Positions 36,642 to 46,641 of a DNA stretch of 64,000 nt are shown here, in pieces; position 1 is the stretch's first letter; every line of letters begins with the position of its first letter. This DNA is from Ectopseudomonas alcaliphila. GTDB taxonomy: Bacteria > Pseudomonadota > Gammaproteobacteria > Pseudomonadales > Pseudomonadaceae. The translations under genes were made by a program, and so were the position numbers. The stretch lies in the NCBI RefSeq assembly GCF_900101755.1, contig NZ_FNAE01000002.1, positions 28,480 to 92,479 on the forward strand, read 5' to 3'. The notes beneath the pieces are model-generated. The model was not told the origin of the DNA. It saw only the letters and a program-made list of their open reading frames with translations, and ran no database searches.

Positions 36642-38879
36642 TCAGGCCTTGATCTGCGCCGGGAACGGCAACTTGCGCAGGCGCACACCGGTGGCGGCGA
36701 ACAGCGCGTTGGCCAGGGCTGGCGCCAGCGGCGGCACACCCGGCTCACCGACACCGGTCGGATTCACCGCCGACGGCACTATATGCACCTCGACCTTAGG
36801 CATCTCGTTCATGCGCAGCACCTGGAAGTCGTGGAAGTTCGATTGCTCGACCCGCCCTTCCTTCAAGGTGATCGCGCTGTGCCGGGCGGCCGCCAGGGCG
36901 AAGCCGATGCCGCCCTCCATCTGCGCCTTGATCACATCCGGGTTGATGGCGATGCCACAGTCCACGGCGCACACCACACGATCCAGACGGTAACTGCCAT
37001 CGCTCTTCACCGTAACCTCGGCGACCTGCGCCACGAAGGAGCCGAAGGATTCGTGCACGGCAATACCCCGCCCGCGCTTCTCGCCTTCGGCACCCGCCGC
37101 CAACGGCTTGTCCCAGCCAGCCTGCTTGGCGGCCAGCTCCAGCGCACCACGGTGACGCGGATGACTTTCCAGCAACGCATGACGGAAGGCGTAAGGGTCC
37201 TGCCCTGCAGCGACTGCGGCCTCGTCGATCATGGTTTCGGCCACAAAGCCAGTGTGGGTATGGCCGACCGAACGCCACCACAGCACCGGCACCTTGATAT
37301 TGGTCGGCGTGCTCAGCTCCACCTGCAGGTTGGGCACCGCATAGGACAGGTTGGAAATCCCCTCCACCGAGGTGTGGTCGATCCCGTCCTTGACCAGGAA
37401 CGGCTCCATCGAGGTGCCGGCAATGATCGACTGGCCGACGATGCGGTTGTGCCAGGCCTGCAGCTTGCCGCCCTGGTCCAGGCCGATGCGCACGCGGTGC
37501 AGATACAACGGCCGGAAGTAACCGCCACGGGTGTCATCCTCGCGCGTCCAGACCATTTTCACCGGCGCATCCACGCCCTTGTCACGCGCGGCCTTGGTGA
37601 TGGCCACCGCCTCCAGCAGGTAGTCCGACACCGAGCTGGCGCGGCGACCAAAGCTGCCGCCGGCATACAGCTGGGTCAGCGAAACCTGCTCGGGCGTCAT
37701 GCCCAGGTAGCCGCTGATGATGGCCTGGTCGACGGTCTGGAACTGCTCGCCGTTCCAGATTTCGCAGCGGTCGCTGGACAGTTTCACCAGACAGTTCATC
37801 GGCTCCATCGCCGCATGCGCCAGATAAGGAAACTCGTAGTCGGCCTCGACGGTTTTCGCCGCCTGGGCCAGCGCCGCATCGGCGTCGCCCTTGCTCGCCG
37901 CCGGCAAACCGGGCTTGCCCGCGCTGTCGCGGTACTGGGCGAAAATCTCCTCGCTACCGAGGGTGAAAGCCTGACTCTCGTCCCACTCGATCACCAGCGC
38001 ATCACGGCCCTGGCGCGCCGCCCAGGTGTTCTTCGCCAGCACGGCGACGCCCGAACGGCCGTGGGGCAGATCGCGAAACTCCACCACCTCGATCACATCG
38101 CGCACGGCCTTGGCCTTGCTGCTGTCGACCGAGCGCGGCACACCGCCGAAGCGCGGCGGATAGGCAACCATGGCCACCAGCATGCCGGGCAGCTTGAAGT
38201 CCTGGGTGAAGATGGCGCTGCCGTCGGTCTTGTCGGTGCTGTCCTTGCGGCGCAGATCGAGCTTGCCGATCAGCTTGAAGTCCTTGGGATCCTTGAGTTG
38301 CACCTGCTCCGGCACCGGCAGCGACGCCGCCGCCTCGACCAGCTCGCCAAAGCCGGCGCTGCGGCCGGAGCCGGCGTGGCTGAGCACACCCTGACTGACG
38401 CTGATCTCGCTGGCCGGTACGCTCCAGCGCTGCGCGGCCGCAGCCACCAGCATGGCCTTGGCCGTCGCGCCGGCGTTGCGCATCTGCTCCCAGGAGTTGG
38501 CCATGGCGGTGCTACCGCCCGTGCCCTGCATGGGGCCGAAGGCGAGGTTGTTGTAGCGTTTTGCGTCGGCCGGCGCGCCCTCGACGCGCACCTGGTCCCA
38601 GTCGGCATCCAGCTCTTCGGCCAGCAGGGTGGCGAGGCCGGTGTAGCTGCCCTGCCCCATCTCCAGGTGTTTGGCCAGGACGGTCACCGTGCCGTCGAGG
38701 TCGATACGCACGAAGGCGTTCGGCTCCAGCGGGCCGCTGGCCGCCAGCGCGTCCATGCCGCGGATCAGCGGCGCGAAGAAGATGCCCAGCGCCAGACCAC
38801 CGGCGCCCTTGAGCAGGGTGCGACGGCTGACATTGAGGATGCCGCGAGTGGCGCTATCGGGGGTTTCGATCTTGCCCAT
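36642..38879 (-). CDS. Molybdopterin-binding aldehyde/isoquinoline oxidoreductase, large subunit (IorB-like)
   Basis: Xanthine-oxidase-family large subunit of 745 residues that binds the molybdenum cofactor and catalyses hydroxylation of an aldehyde or N-heterocycle. A twin-arginine signal lies at the start ([20 protein letters not shown]), so the enzyme is exported. The order of domains and motifs such as [20 protein letters not shown] and ending [20 protein letters not shown] fit the isoquinoline 1-oxidoreductase beta type. Start ATG 38879. The small 2Fe-2S subunit is encoded 14 bases upstream. The real substrate is unknown. Confidence 0.9.
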   Translation of the reverse strand: MGKIETPDSATRGILNVSRRTLLKGAGGLALGIFFAPLIRGMDALAASGPLEPNAFVRIDLDGTVTVLAKHLEMGQGSYTGLATLLAEELDADWDQVRVEGAPADAKRYNNLAFGPMQGTGGSTAMANSWEQMRNAGATAKAMLVAAAAQRWSVPASEISVSQGVLSHAGSGRSAGFGELVEAAASLPVPEQVQLKDPKDFKLIGKLDLRRKDSTDKTDGSAIFTQDFKLPGMLVAMVAYPPRFGGVPRSVDSSKAKAVRDVIEVVEFRDLPHGRSGVAVLAKNTWAARQGRDALVIEWDESQAFTLGSEEIFAQYRDSAGKPGLPAASKGDADAALAQAAKTVEADYEFPYLAHAAMEPMNCLVKLSSDRCEIWNGEQFQTVDQAIISGYLGMTPEQVSLTQLYAGGSFGRRASSVSDYLLEAVAITKAARDKGVDAPVKMVWTREDDTRGGYFRPLYLHRVRIGLDQGGKLQAWHNRIVGQSIIAGTSMEPFLVKDGIDHTSVEGISNLSYAVPNLQVELSTPTNIKVPVLWWRSVGHTHTGFVAETMIDEAAVAAGQDPYAFRHALLESHPRHRGALELAAKQAGWDKPLAAGAEGEKRGRGIAVHESFGSFVAQVAEVTVKSDGSYRLDRVVCAVDCGIAINPDVIKAQMEGGIGFALAAARHSAITLKEGRVEQSNFHDFQVLRMNEMPKVEVHIVPSAVNPTGVGEPGVPPLAPALANALFAATGVRLRKLPFPAQIKA

Positions 38880-38893
38880 GTCTATGCGCCTCC

Positions 38894-39352
38894 TCAGGCC
38901 AGCTTGCCGGCAGCTTCGTGAATGGCGGCGCGAATCCGCACATAGGTGGCGCAGCGGCAGATGTTGCTGCTCATGGCCGCATCGATATCGGCATCGCTCG
39001 GCGCCTTGTTGCTGCTCAGCAGCGCCGTCGCGGCCATGATCTGCCCGGACTGGCAGTAGCCGCACTGGACCACATCCAGTTGCCGCCAGGCTTGCTGAAC
39101 CACCTTGCCCACGGCGTCTTCGCCCACCGCCTCGATGGTGCTGATGCGCTTGCCAACCACCGCGGATACCGGGGTGACGCAAGAGCGGGTCGGCTGGCCT
39201 TCGACGTTCACCGTGCAAGCACCGCACAGAGCCATGCCGCAGCCGTACTTGGTGCCGGTGAGATTGGCCACGTCGCGCAATGCCCAGAGCAGCGGCATGT
39301 CGTCGGCCACGTCCAGCTCATGGTCCTTGCCATTGAGATTCAGGGTAATCAT
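38894..39352 (-). CDS. 2Fe-2S subunit of the molybdopterin oxidoreductase (IorA-like)
   Basis: Electron-transfer subunit of 152 residues with two 2Fe-2S clusters: a plant-type cluster (GCGMALCGACTVNVEG) and a C-terminal cluster (VQCGYCQSGQIMAA and SNICRCATYVRIR). The start is ATG 39352 (MITLNLNGKDHELDV) after a GGGCAG-type site; an upstream in-frame start adds unrelated residues. It is co-transcribed with the large subunit. No cytochrome c subunit is adjacent. Confidence 0.92.
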   Translation of the reverse strand: MITLNLNGKDHELDVADDMPLLWALRDVANLTGTKYGCGMALCGACTVNVEGQPTRSCVTPVSAVVGKRISTIEAVGEDAVGKVVQQAWRQLDVVQCGYCQSGQIMAATALLSSNKAPSDADIDAAMSSNICRCATYVRIRAAIHEAAGKLA

Positions 39353-39563
39353 GGTCTGCCCACCTTGTTCTGATGGTGTCTGATGGTTCCGGCATGGCGT
39401 GCCGGTGGTCACGGTCAACCCCGCACACAGGGGGCCAGGCCATCACTGTAGTGGGCGCAAAACCTGCTGTCGCCGCCGACCACTGAGATCGGCAGAACCG
39501 GGCAATAAGTTCGTAGAATCGGGCAAGCTCACTGCCCTGCCCGCAGGCAGGGCAACAAGAAAG

Positions 39564-39776
39564 TCAGGCGGCGCGGCGCGAAGCAGGTTCGGCGTGCTGG
39601 AGGTAGCTGGCGGAAACCAGCTCGGGGAAGTCGGCAAGTTCGCGTTGCAGCTGGCACTGCTCGGCGTAGTGCTCGATGGCCCGACGATAGGCCATGCGGC
39701 GCTGGTCTTGCAGTTTGCGCCGGGTCTTGGCGTCGGGTTGGTCGTGCAGTTGCGCGTCATCGAAGATACGAGGCAT
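39564..39776 (-). CDS. Small conserved hypothetical protein
   Basis: Protein of 70 residues, strongly charged, mostly helical, opening MPRIFDDAQLHDQPDAKTRR and containing RRMAYRRAIEHYAEQCQLQ. It resembles the short Pseudomonas proteins annotated as PA3496-like envelope-integrity candidates, but this is recalled rather than proved. There is a GGGAGAACCGAG ribosome site before the ATG. It stands alone between the oxidoreductase operon and hexR. Confidence 0.6.
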   Translation of the reverse strand: MPRIFDDAQLHDQPDAKTRRKLQDQRRMAYRRAIEHYAEQCQLQRELADFPELVSASYLQHAEPASRRAA

Positions 39777-39872
39777 CTCGGTTCTCCCGGAACGAGGACT
39801 GGAGCGCCCAGCTTCGCTCGGGGAGATGACGCTTTGACGGCGAGAAGATGAACAGGCGGTGAACCCGCTCTC

Positions 39873-40739
39873 TCAATCCTCGGTGTTACGCAGCGACTTC
39901 GGCGACAGGCGCAGACTGCGCAGGCTGCGCTTGACGCTCTTGAGGTGGTTGACCAGGCTCGGCCCGCGCGCCATGGCCACGCCCATGGCCAGCACGTCGA
40001 TCACCACCAGGTGAGCGATGCGCGAGGTCAACGGGGTGTAGATCTCGGTATCTTCCTGCACGTCGATGGCCAGATTGACGGTCGACAGCTCCGCCAGCGG
40101 CGTCTGGCTCGGGCACAGGGTGATCAGGCTGGCGCCCGACTCACGCACCAGATTGGCGGTGATCAGCAGGTCCTTGGAGCGGCCGGACTGAGAGATGCAC
40201 ACCGCCACGTCGCCCGGCTGCAGGGTCACTGCGCTCATCGCCTGCATGTGCGGGTCGGAATAGGCCGCGGCGTTGAGCAGCAAACGGAAGAATTTGTGCT
40301 GGGCATCGGCCGCCACCGCGCCAGACGCACCGAAGCCATAGAACTCCACGCGCTGCGCCTTCGAGCAGGCGGCGATGGCACGCTGCAGCGCCTCGGGGTC
40401 AAGCTTTTCGCGCACTTCAATCAGCGTATGCAGGGTGGTGTCGAAGATCTTCAGGCTGAAGTCGGCGACCGAGTCGTCCTCGTGAATCGCGAACTGACCG
40501 AAGCTGGCCCCGGCGGCCAGGCTCTGCGCCAGCTTCAGCTTGAGGTCCTGGAAGCCGCTGCAACCGATGGCGCGGCAGAAGCGCACGATGGTCGGCTCGC
40601 TGATGCCGACGCTGTGCGCCAGCTCGGCCATGGAGCTGTGCATCACCGATGCAGGATCGAGCAAGACGTGATCGGCCACCTTGAGCTCGGACTTGCGCAG
40701 CAGGTGACGCGACTGGGCGATGTGTTGCAACAGATTCAC
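39873..40739 (-). CDS. hexR: RpiR-family repressor of glucose catabolism, HexR
   Basis: Repressor of 288 residues: an N-terminal RpiR helix-turn-helix (AELAHSVGISEPTIVRFCRA) and a C-terminal SIS sugar-phosphate domain (about 120-255; YGFGASGAVAADAQHKFFRL). HexR senses 2-keto-3-deoxy-6-phosphogluconate and controls zwf and Entner-Doudoroff genes. It is divergent from zwf with an operator-like palindrome in between, as in other pseudomonads. Confidence 0.93.
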   Translation of the reverse strand: MNLLQHIAQSRHLLRKSELKVADHVLLDPASVMHSSMAELAHSVGISEPTIVRFCRAIGCSGFQDLKLKLAQSLAAGASFGQFAIHEDDSVADFSLKIFDTTLHTLIEVREKLDPEALQRAIAACSKAQRVEFYGFGASGAVAADAQHKFFRLLLNAAAYSDPHMQAMSAVTLQPGDVAVCISQSGRSKDLLITANLVRESGASLITLCPSQTPLAELSTVNLAIDVQEDTEIYTPLTSRIAHLVVIDVLAMGVAMARGPSLVNHLKSVKRSLRSLRLSPKSLRNTED

Positions 40740-40828
40740 TGAGATAGGCTCTATGCAGAAAAGGGTCTACCGCGGCACTCGGCGGGTCATAGCTCGGTTA
40801 TGATCGGCGGTCGGCGGTTGTAGTGACC

Positions 40829-40844
40829 TTGTAGTTATACTACA
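40829..40844. promoter_or_regulatory. Probable HexR operator
   Basis: TTGTAGTTATACTACA contains the dyad TGTAG-TTATA-CTACA and is close to the HexR pattern TTGT-N7/8-ACAA. It lies about 85 bases before hexR and 145 bases before zwf, so it could serve both promoters. Confidence 0.65.
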
Positions 40845-40989
40845 TAGCTCGCGCCCGCGCACAGCCAGGCGGCTGCCAATTCGCTGAACGAACTTTCAGG
40901 CGCAAGGGCGCGCCCGATGTTTTCACTGCCTCTTTGCCGCAAACGCAGGTAGCTTGCAACGGCCTGCCACAACGAGTCGGAGTCTTCCC

Positions 40990-42429
40990 TTGAGCATCCC
41001 CTGCGACATGCTGGTCTTCGGTGGTACGGGCGACCTGGCCCTGCACAAACTGCTGCCAGCGCTCTATCACCTGCACCGCGAAGGACGCCTGCACGCCGAT
41101 GTGCGCATCCTCGCCCTGGCCCGCAGCAGCCACAGCCGCGAGTCCTACCAGGCCCTGGCCGAGCGCCACTGCCGCGCTCAGGTGGCGCGCGCCGATTTCG
41201 CCAACGACACCTGGGCCAGCTTCGCCGCGCGCCTCGACTACTTCGCCATGGACGCGGCACAAAGCGCCGATTTCGGCCGTCTGGCCAAGCGCCTGGGGCG
41301 TGATGACGAACGCGTGCGGGTCTACTACCTGGCCACCGCGCCAAGTCTGTTCGAAGACATCGCCGCGCACCTGGCCAACGCTGGTCTGGCCGGCCCGGCG
41401 GCGCGCATCGTGCTGGAAAAACCCATCGGCCACTCGCTGGAATCGGCACGAGCGATCAACACCGCCATCGGCGCCGTGTTCGACGAAGCGCGGGTGTTTC
41501 GCATCGACCATTATCTGGGCAAGGAAACCGTGCAGAACCTGATGGCGCTGCGCTTCGCCAACGCCCTGTTCGAGCCTGTATGGCGCGCCGGGCATATCGA
41601 TCACGTGCAGATCAGCGTCTGCGAAACCCTTGGCGTGGAAAACCGCGGCGGCTACTACGACCAGGCCGGCGCCATGCGCGACATGATCCAGAACCACCTG
41701 CTGCAGCTGCTGTGCCTGGTGGCCATGGAAGCACCGGTGCGTTTCGACGCCGAGGCGGTGCGCAACGAGAAGGTGAAGATCCTCGAAGCGCTGAAACCCA
41801 TCTCCGGCCTCGACGTGCAGGACAAGACCGTGCGCGGCCAGTACACCGCCGGCAAGATCGGTGGCCATGACGTGCCCGCCTACTACTTCGAGAAGAACGT
41901 CGACAATGACAGCGACACCGAAACCTTCGTCGCCGTGCAGGTGGAGATCGACAACTGGCGCTGGGCTGGCGTGCCCTTCTATCTGCGCACCGGCAAACGC
42001 CTGGCGAAGAAGGCCTCGGAGATTCTCATCCAATTCAAACCGGTGCCGCACCGCCTGTTCCACGAGGGCGAAGCCAACCAGCTATTGATCCGCCTGCAGC
42101 CGGAAGAGCGCATCAGCCTGCAACTGATGGCCAAGAATCCCGGCAAGGGCATGCACCTCAAACCCGTGGAGCTGGATCTCAACCTGGCCAATGCCTTCAA
42201 CCAGCAGCGCCGCTGGGACGCCTACGAACGTCTGCTGCTCGACGTGATCGACGGTGACTCGACGCTGTTCATGCGCCGCGATGAAGTGGAGGCGGCGTGG
42301 CAATGGGTCGACCCCATCCTGCAGGGCTGGCACCAGCACTACCAGAGCCCGCGCCCCTATCCGGCCGGCAGCGATGGGCCGGAGCAACTGCAGCATCTGC
42401 TGGAGCGCCACGGTCGGCACTGGGCATAA
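40990..42429 (+). CDS. zwf: Glucose-6-phosphate 1-dehydrogenase
   Basis: NADP/NAD enzyme of 479 residues that oxidises glucose 6-phosphate to 6-phosphogluconolactone. The nucleotide loop VFGGTGDLALHKLLPAL is at the N terminus, and the active-site motif RIDHYLGKETVQNL is near residue 170. A TTG start at 40990 is chosen since GGAG at 40979-40982 is seven bases upstream; the next ATG is at 41008. Unlike P. aeruginosa, pgl and eda do not follow; the next gene is convergent. Confidence 0.93.
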   Translation: MSIPCDMLVFGGTGDLALHKLLPALYHLHREGRLHADVRILALARSSHSRESYQALAERHCRAQVARADFANDTWASFAARLDYFAMDAAQSADFGRLAKRLGRDDERVRVYYLATAPSLFEDIAAHLANAGLAGPAARIVLEKPIGHSLESARAINTAIGAVFDEARVFRIDHYLGKETVQNLMALRFANALFEPVWRAGHIDHVQISVCETLGVENRGGYYDQAGAMRDMIQNHLLQLLCLVAMEAPVRFDAEAVRNEKVKILEALKPISGLDVQDKTVRGQYTAGKIGGHDVPAYYFEKNVDNDSDTETFVAVQVEIDNWRWAGVPFYLRTGKRLAKKASEILIQFKPVPHRLFHEGEANQLLIRLQPEERISLQLMAKNPGKGMHLKPVELDLNLANAFNQQRRWDAYERLLLDVIDGDSTLFMRRDEVEAAWQWVDPILQGWHQHYQSPRPYPAGSDGPEQLQHLLERHGRHWA

Positions 42430-42433
42430 AGGC

Positions 42434-42493
42434 GTAGCCCGGATGCAATCCGGGGTGCTTTCTCAGCACCGCCCCGGATTTCATCCGGGCTAC
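42434..42493. repeat. REP-like palindrome, GTAGCCCGGATGCAAT family
   Basis: GTAGCCCGGATGCAATCCGG at the left is inverted at the right as CCGGATTTCATCCGGGCTAC (one mismatch). It fills the 69-base gap between the convergent zwf and MFS genes and probably serves as a terminator-like structure. Confidence 0.85.
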
Positions 42494-42498
42494 TGGCT

Positions 42499-43746
42499 TC
42501 AGGCTTGCCGCTTGAGGCTGCCGCTGTGCAGCACCACCAGCCCCAACACCAGCACACCCAGCACTCCGGCGCCGAGGAACAACCCCTCGTACCCCAGCGA
42601 CTTGGCCAGCATGCCGCTGCTTGCACCAACGGCATTGGTCAACAACACCTGCGCCGATGCCTGCAGGGTGAAGTCGGCGCCTTCGTGTTCGGGACGGCAC
42701 ATGCGCATCATGGCGGCGAACAGCGCGACGGTGGACATACCGTCTGCCACCTGCTCGAACAGGGTCACGGCATAGACCAGCCCGGTATTGGCGCCCTGCC
42801 CCACCAGCAAGGCCAGGGCGGCGATGCCGATGGCTTGCATGGCGCCGAACAGGATCAGCGCGCGCAGTACACCGATACGGGCGTAGAGCAGGCCGCCGAG
42901 CAGGGCGCCGCCGATGCCGGCCAGGCTGCTGATCAGGGTCAGCTGGCCAAGCGCCCCGGTGCTCCAGCCCTGATCCACCAGCATCGGCTTGATCATCGGT
43001 GAGCCGAGCGAGTCACCGAGCTTGAAGGTCAGCACCACCGCCAACCACAGCAGCATGCCGGGCTGCGCCAGCAGGCCGCGATAGTGGTTCAGCAGCAAGC
43101 GCGGGCCGAGGGCGGTTTCCGCCAGAGCGGGCTGGAAGGGCAGCACGCGGCGCTCGGGGAACAGCCAGATCGGCAGCGTCATCAGCAGGATCAGGCCGGC
43201 CAGCAGGCCAAGCGCCAGGTTCCAGCCCAGCGGGTCGATCACCAGCAACAGGCCGCTGCCGCTGACGATCATGCCGACCTTGTAGCCGCCCACCTGCAGG
43301 CTGTTGCCCAGGCCGCGCCAACGTTCGGGCAACAGGCGTACGGTGAGGCCATCGGTAGCGATGTCCTGGGTCGAGGCCAGCAGGTTGATCAGCAGCAGCA
43401 AGCCGAGCAGCAGCCACAGACCGGAGCCGAACAGCGTGTGCGGGGCGAGCAGCGCCAGTGCCGCGACACAGACAATCACGCCGCTTTGTAGCGGTAGTAT
43501 CCAGCCACGGTGATGGCCCAGGCGGGGCGAGGCCAGACGGTCGACCCAGGGCGCCCAGAACACCTTGAGCAACCAAGGCAGCGCCAGCAGCTTGAGCAGG
43601 CCGATCAGGGCCAGGTCGACGCCATGTTGGCGCAGCAGCACCGGCAGCGAGTGGGCGATCAGCCCGGAAGGCAGACCCTGCGCGCAATAAAGAGAGGCCA
43701 GCAGCACCAGCGTGGCGTTGGACGGACGAGGTGCGGTTGGCGACAT
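42499..43746 (-). CDS. MFS transporter, AmpG/PAT-like
   Basis: Inner-membrane protein of 415 residues with 12 predicted helices. The N-terminal part (LASLYCAQGLPSGLIAHSLP and FWAPWVDRLASPRLGHHRGW) resembles the AmpG/acetyl-CoA transporter group of MFS permeases. The start is ATG 43746; a TTG six codons upstream is in frame but less likely. The substrate is not known. Confidence 0.82.
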   Translation of the reverse strand: MSPTAPRPSNATLVLLASLYCAQGLPSGLIAHSLPVLLRQHGVDLALIGLLKLLALPWLLKVFWAPWVDRLASPRLGHHRGWILPLQSGVIVCVAALALLAPHTLFGSGLWLLLGLLLLINLLASTQDIATDGLTVRLLPERWRGLGNSLQVGGYKVGMIVSGSGLLLVIDPLGWNLALGLLAGLILLMTLPIWLFPERRVLPFQPALAETALGPRLLLNHYRGLLAQPGMLLWLAVVLTFKLGDSLGSPMIKPMLVDQGWSTGALGQLTLISSLAGIGGALLGGLLYARIGVLRALILFGAMQAIGIAALALLVGQGANTGLVYAVTLFEQVADGMSTVALFAAMMRMCRPEHEGADFTLQASAQVLLTNAVGASSGMLAKSLGYEGLFLGAGVLGVLVLGLVVLHSGSLKRQA

Positions 43747-43833
43747 GGCAGGTGCTCGCGGCAAAAGCGCAAGCCTAGTGGTTTGCGCCTGCGGGCGGCA
43801 ACGAGGCGGTGGTTACAGTTCGTAGCCCGACTC

Positions 43834-43856
43834 GTCGCGGCTGAAGCCCCTCCCAC
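43834..43856. repeat. Half REP, GTCGCGGCTGAAGCCCCTCCCAC
   Basis: Single arm of the palindrome family that is complete at 28923-28982. It is in the 430-base gene-free gap upstream of the MFS gene, next to the MITE-like element. Confidence 0.75.
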
Positions 43857-43874
43857 AGAGCAGGACGTTCGATT

Positions 43875-44090
43875 AGCAGGCCGTTGAAAAACGTAGGCGA
43901 GGCAGCCAGTGCAATACCGATGGCGGCCCTGCAAAAACAGCCGAAAAAACGCAGTTTACCTGTTGTAAATGAGCATTTGATTCGCTTCGCTCACCCCTTC
44001 GGGGCCGCGCTGAAGCGCGTTCAACCTTCGGTTGTGAGGCTGTTTTTAACGCAGCAATGGCAACGCAGGTAGTTTTTCAACGGGCTGTTA
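43875..44090. mobile_element. MITE-like palindromic element, copy 1
   Basis: A 216-bp element without coding capacity. Its ends are inverted: CAGGCCGTTGAAAAAC on the left and GTTTTTCAACGGGCTG on the right (one mismatch). Inside are AAAAACAGCC/GGCTGTTTTT arms and the segments GTAGGCGAGGCAG, CGCAGTTTAC, TGTAAATGAGCATTTGA and AACGCAGCAATGGCAACGCAGGT written here in parts: AACGCAGCAATGG, then CAACGCAGGTAG. The same internal segments recur in copy 2 at 45185-45324, and a remnant of the right end is at 56888-56911. Confidence 0.8.
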
Positions 44091-44093
44091 GTT

Positions 44094-44148
44094 GTAGCCC
44101 GGATGCAATCCGGGGCCGTTGCCACGCTCCCGGGTTGTATCCGGCTAC
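44094..44148. repeat. REP-like palindrome, GTAGCCCGGATGCAAT family, worn copy
   Basis: Left arm GTAGCCCGGATGCAATCCGG is intact; the right arm reads GGGTTGTATCCGGCTAC with changes. It lies immediately beyond MITE-like copy 1 and just after the znuA stop. Confidence 0.7.
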
Positions 44149-44176
44149 GTAAAAACGTTCACGGCGACCAAAGGTC

Positions 44177-45160
<984 letters not shown>

Positions 45161-45184
45161 GGGGCATACTCGGATTGGATTGAA

Positions 45185-45324
45185 GGGCACCTCTAAAAAC
45201 GTAGGCGAGGCAGTCAGCGCAAGGCAAAAACAGGCGAAAAAGCGCAGTTTACGAGCTGTAAATGAGCATTTTGAGTCTGTTTTTAACGCAGCGATGGCAA
45301 CGCAGGTAGTTTTTAGAGGCGCCC
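45185..45324. mobile_element. MITE-like palindromic element, copy 2
   Basis: A 140-bp element with ends GGGCACCTCTAAAAAC and GTTTTTAGAGGCGCCC (15 of 16 complementary). The inner part matches copy 1: GTAGGCGAGGCAG, AAAAACAG/CTGTTTTT arms, GCGCAGTTTAC, TGTAAATGAGCATTTTGA, AACGCAGCGATGGCAACGC. The outer arms differ from copy 1 (CTCTA for GTTGA), but both arms changed together. It occupies most of the znuA-zur gap. Confidence 0.8.
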
Positions 45325-45331
45325 TGAACGG

Positions 45332-45345
45332 GTAACATAATAACG
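45332..45345. promoter_or_regulatory. Possible Zur operator
   Basis: GTAACATAATAACG shows imperfect dyad symmetry and resembles the GTTATNNNATAAC-type core of gammaproteobacterial Zur boxes. It lies 26 bases before the zur start and on the far side of MITE-like copy 2 from znuA. Confidence 0.5.
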
Positions 45346-45370
45346 TCTCTTCCCATCGCCGTCCTTGCCC

Positions 45371-45856
45371 ATGACCGACACACCCCTGGCTGCACGCCCA
45401 CACGACCACTCCCGCTGCGTCAGCCATGCGCTGGCCGAGGCCGAGGCCATCTGCGCCCGCCAAGGCCTGCGCCTGACCGCCCTGCGCAAACGCGTGCTGG
45501 AACTGGTCTGGGCCAGCCACAAGCCGCTGGGCGCCTATGACATCCTCGGCGTATTGAGCGACGAAGACGGTCGCCGCGCCGCGCCGCCCACCGTTTACCG
45601 CGCGCTGGACTTCCTTCTGGAAAACGGCCTGGTACATCGCATCGCATCGCTCAATGCCTTCGTCGGCTGCAGCCACCCCGAGCACGCACATCAGGGCCAG
45701 TTCCTGATCTGCCGCGCATGCCATGCAGCGACCGAACTGGAGCAACCGGCGATCAGCCAGGCCATCGTCGACGGGGCGGCCGGCGTCGGTTTCGTCGTCG
45801 AAAGCCAGACCGTGGAAGTGGTCGGCCTCTGTGCAGGCTGCAAGGGTAAGGCATGA
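45371..45856 (+). CDS. zur: Zinc uptake regulator Zur (Fur family)
   Basis: Zinc-responsive repressor of 161 residues. It has the Fur-type winged helix ([38 protein letters not shown]), then a dimer domain with CRAC ([12 protein letters not shown]) and CAGC (LCAGCKGK) cysteine pairs for structural zinc. The start is ATG 45371. It leads the zur-znuC-znuB operon and overlaps znuC by four bases, and is expected to repress znuA and itself. Confidence 0.93.
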   Translation: MTDTPLAARPHDHSRCVSHALAEAEAICARQGLRLTALRKRVLELVWASHKPLGAYDILGVLSDEDGRRAAPPTVYRALDFLLENGLVHRIASLNAFVGCSHPEHAHQGQFLICRACHAATELEQPAISQAIVDGAAGVGFVVESQTVEVVGLCAGCKGKA

Positions 45857-46641
45857 GCGAAGCGCTGATCCGTCTCGACGGAGTCGCTGTCAGCTTCAAC
45901 GGCCAGCCTGTGCTGGATGACGTGCAGCTCAGCGTACAACCCGGCGAAATCGTCACCCTGATCGGCCCCAATGGCGCCGGCAAGACCACCCTGGTGCGCG
46001 TGGTGCTCGGCCTGCTGCAACCAGAACGGGGCAACGTGCGCCGGACTCCACGCCTGCGCATTGGCTACATGCCGCAGAAGCTGCATGTGGATGCCACCCT
46101 GCCGCTGTCGGTGCTGCGTTTCCTGCGCCTGGTGCCGGGTGTGGATCGCACTCGCGCTCAAGCAGCGTTGGCCGAGGTCGGTGCCGAACAGGTGATCGAC
46201 AGCCCGCTGCAGAGCATTTCCGGGGGCGAGATGCAGCGCGTGCTGCTGGCCCGCGCCCTGCTGCGCGAGCCGCAACTGCTGGTGCTCGACGAGCCGGTGC
46301 AGGGCGTCGATGTCGCCGGCCAGGCCGAGCTGTACCGGCTGATCTCGCGGCTGCGCGAGCGCCACGGTTGCGGCGTGCTGATGGTGTCGCACGATCTGCA
46401 CTTGGTGATGAGCGCCACCGACCAGGTGGTCTGCCTCAACCGCCATGTGTGCTGCTCCGGCCACCCGGAACAGGTCAGTGGCGACCCGGCTTTTATCGAA
46501 CTGTTCGGCCAGGACGCCAAGAGCCTGGCCGTCTACCACCACCATCATGACCACGCTCACGACCTGCATGGCGGCGTGGTTCAGCCAGGCCTGACCATCC
46601 ACGGCCCGGCTCACGTTCACGGCCCTGGTTGCAAACACTGA
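45853..46641 (+). CDS. znuC: Zinc ABC transporter ATPase ZnuC
   Basis: ATPase subunit of 262 residues. Walker A is [12 protein letters not shown], the signature is [13 protein letters not shown], and Walker B is [12 protein letters not shown]. The C-terminal 40 residues are rich in histidine ([27 protein letters not shown]), which may buffer zinc. The start overlaps zur (ATGA) and its stop overlaps znuB by one base (TGATG). Confidence 0.94.
   Translation: MSEALIRLDGVAVSFNGQPVLDDVQLSVQPGEIVTLIGPNGAGKTTLVRVVLGLLQPERGNVRRTPRLRIGYMPQKLHVDATLPLSVLRFLRLVPGVDRTRAQAALAEVGAEQVIDSPLQSISGGEMQRVLLARALLREPQLLVLDEPVQGVDVAGQAELYRLISRLRERHGCGVLMVSHDLHLVMSATDQVVCLNRHVCCSGHPEQVSGDPAFIELFGQDAKSLAVYHHHHDHAHDLHGGVVQPGLTIHGPAHVHGPGCKH

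Noticed and set aside
36783..38921. 712-codon plus-strand frame opposite the molybdopterin oxidoreductase
   Set aside because: Histidine- and valine-rich antisense shadow; no ribosome site and no family features.
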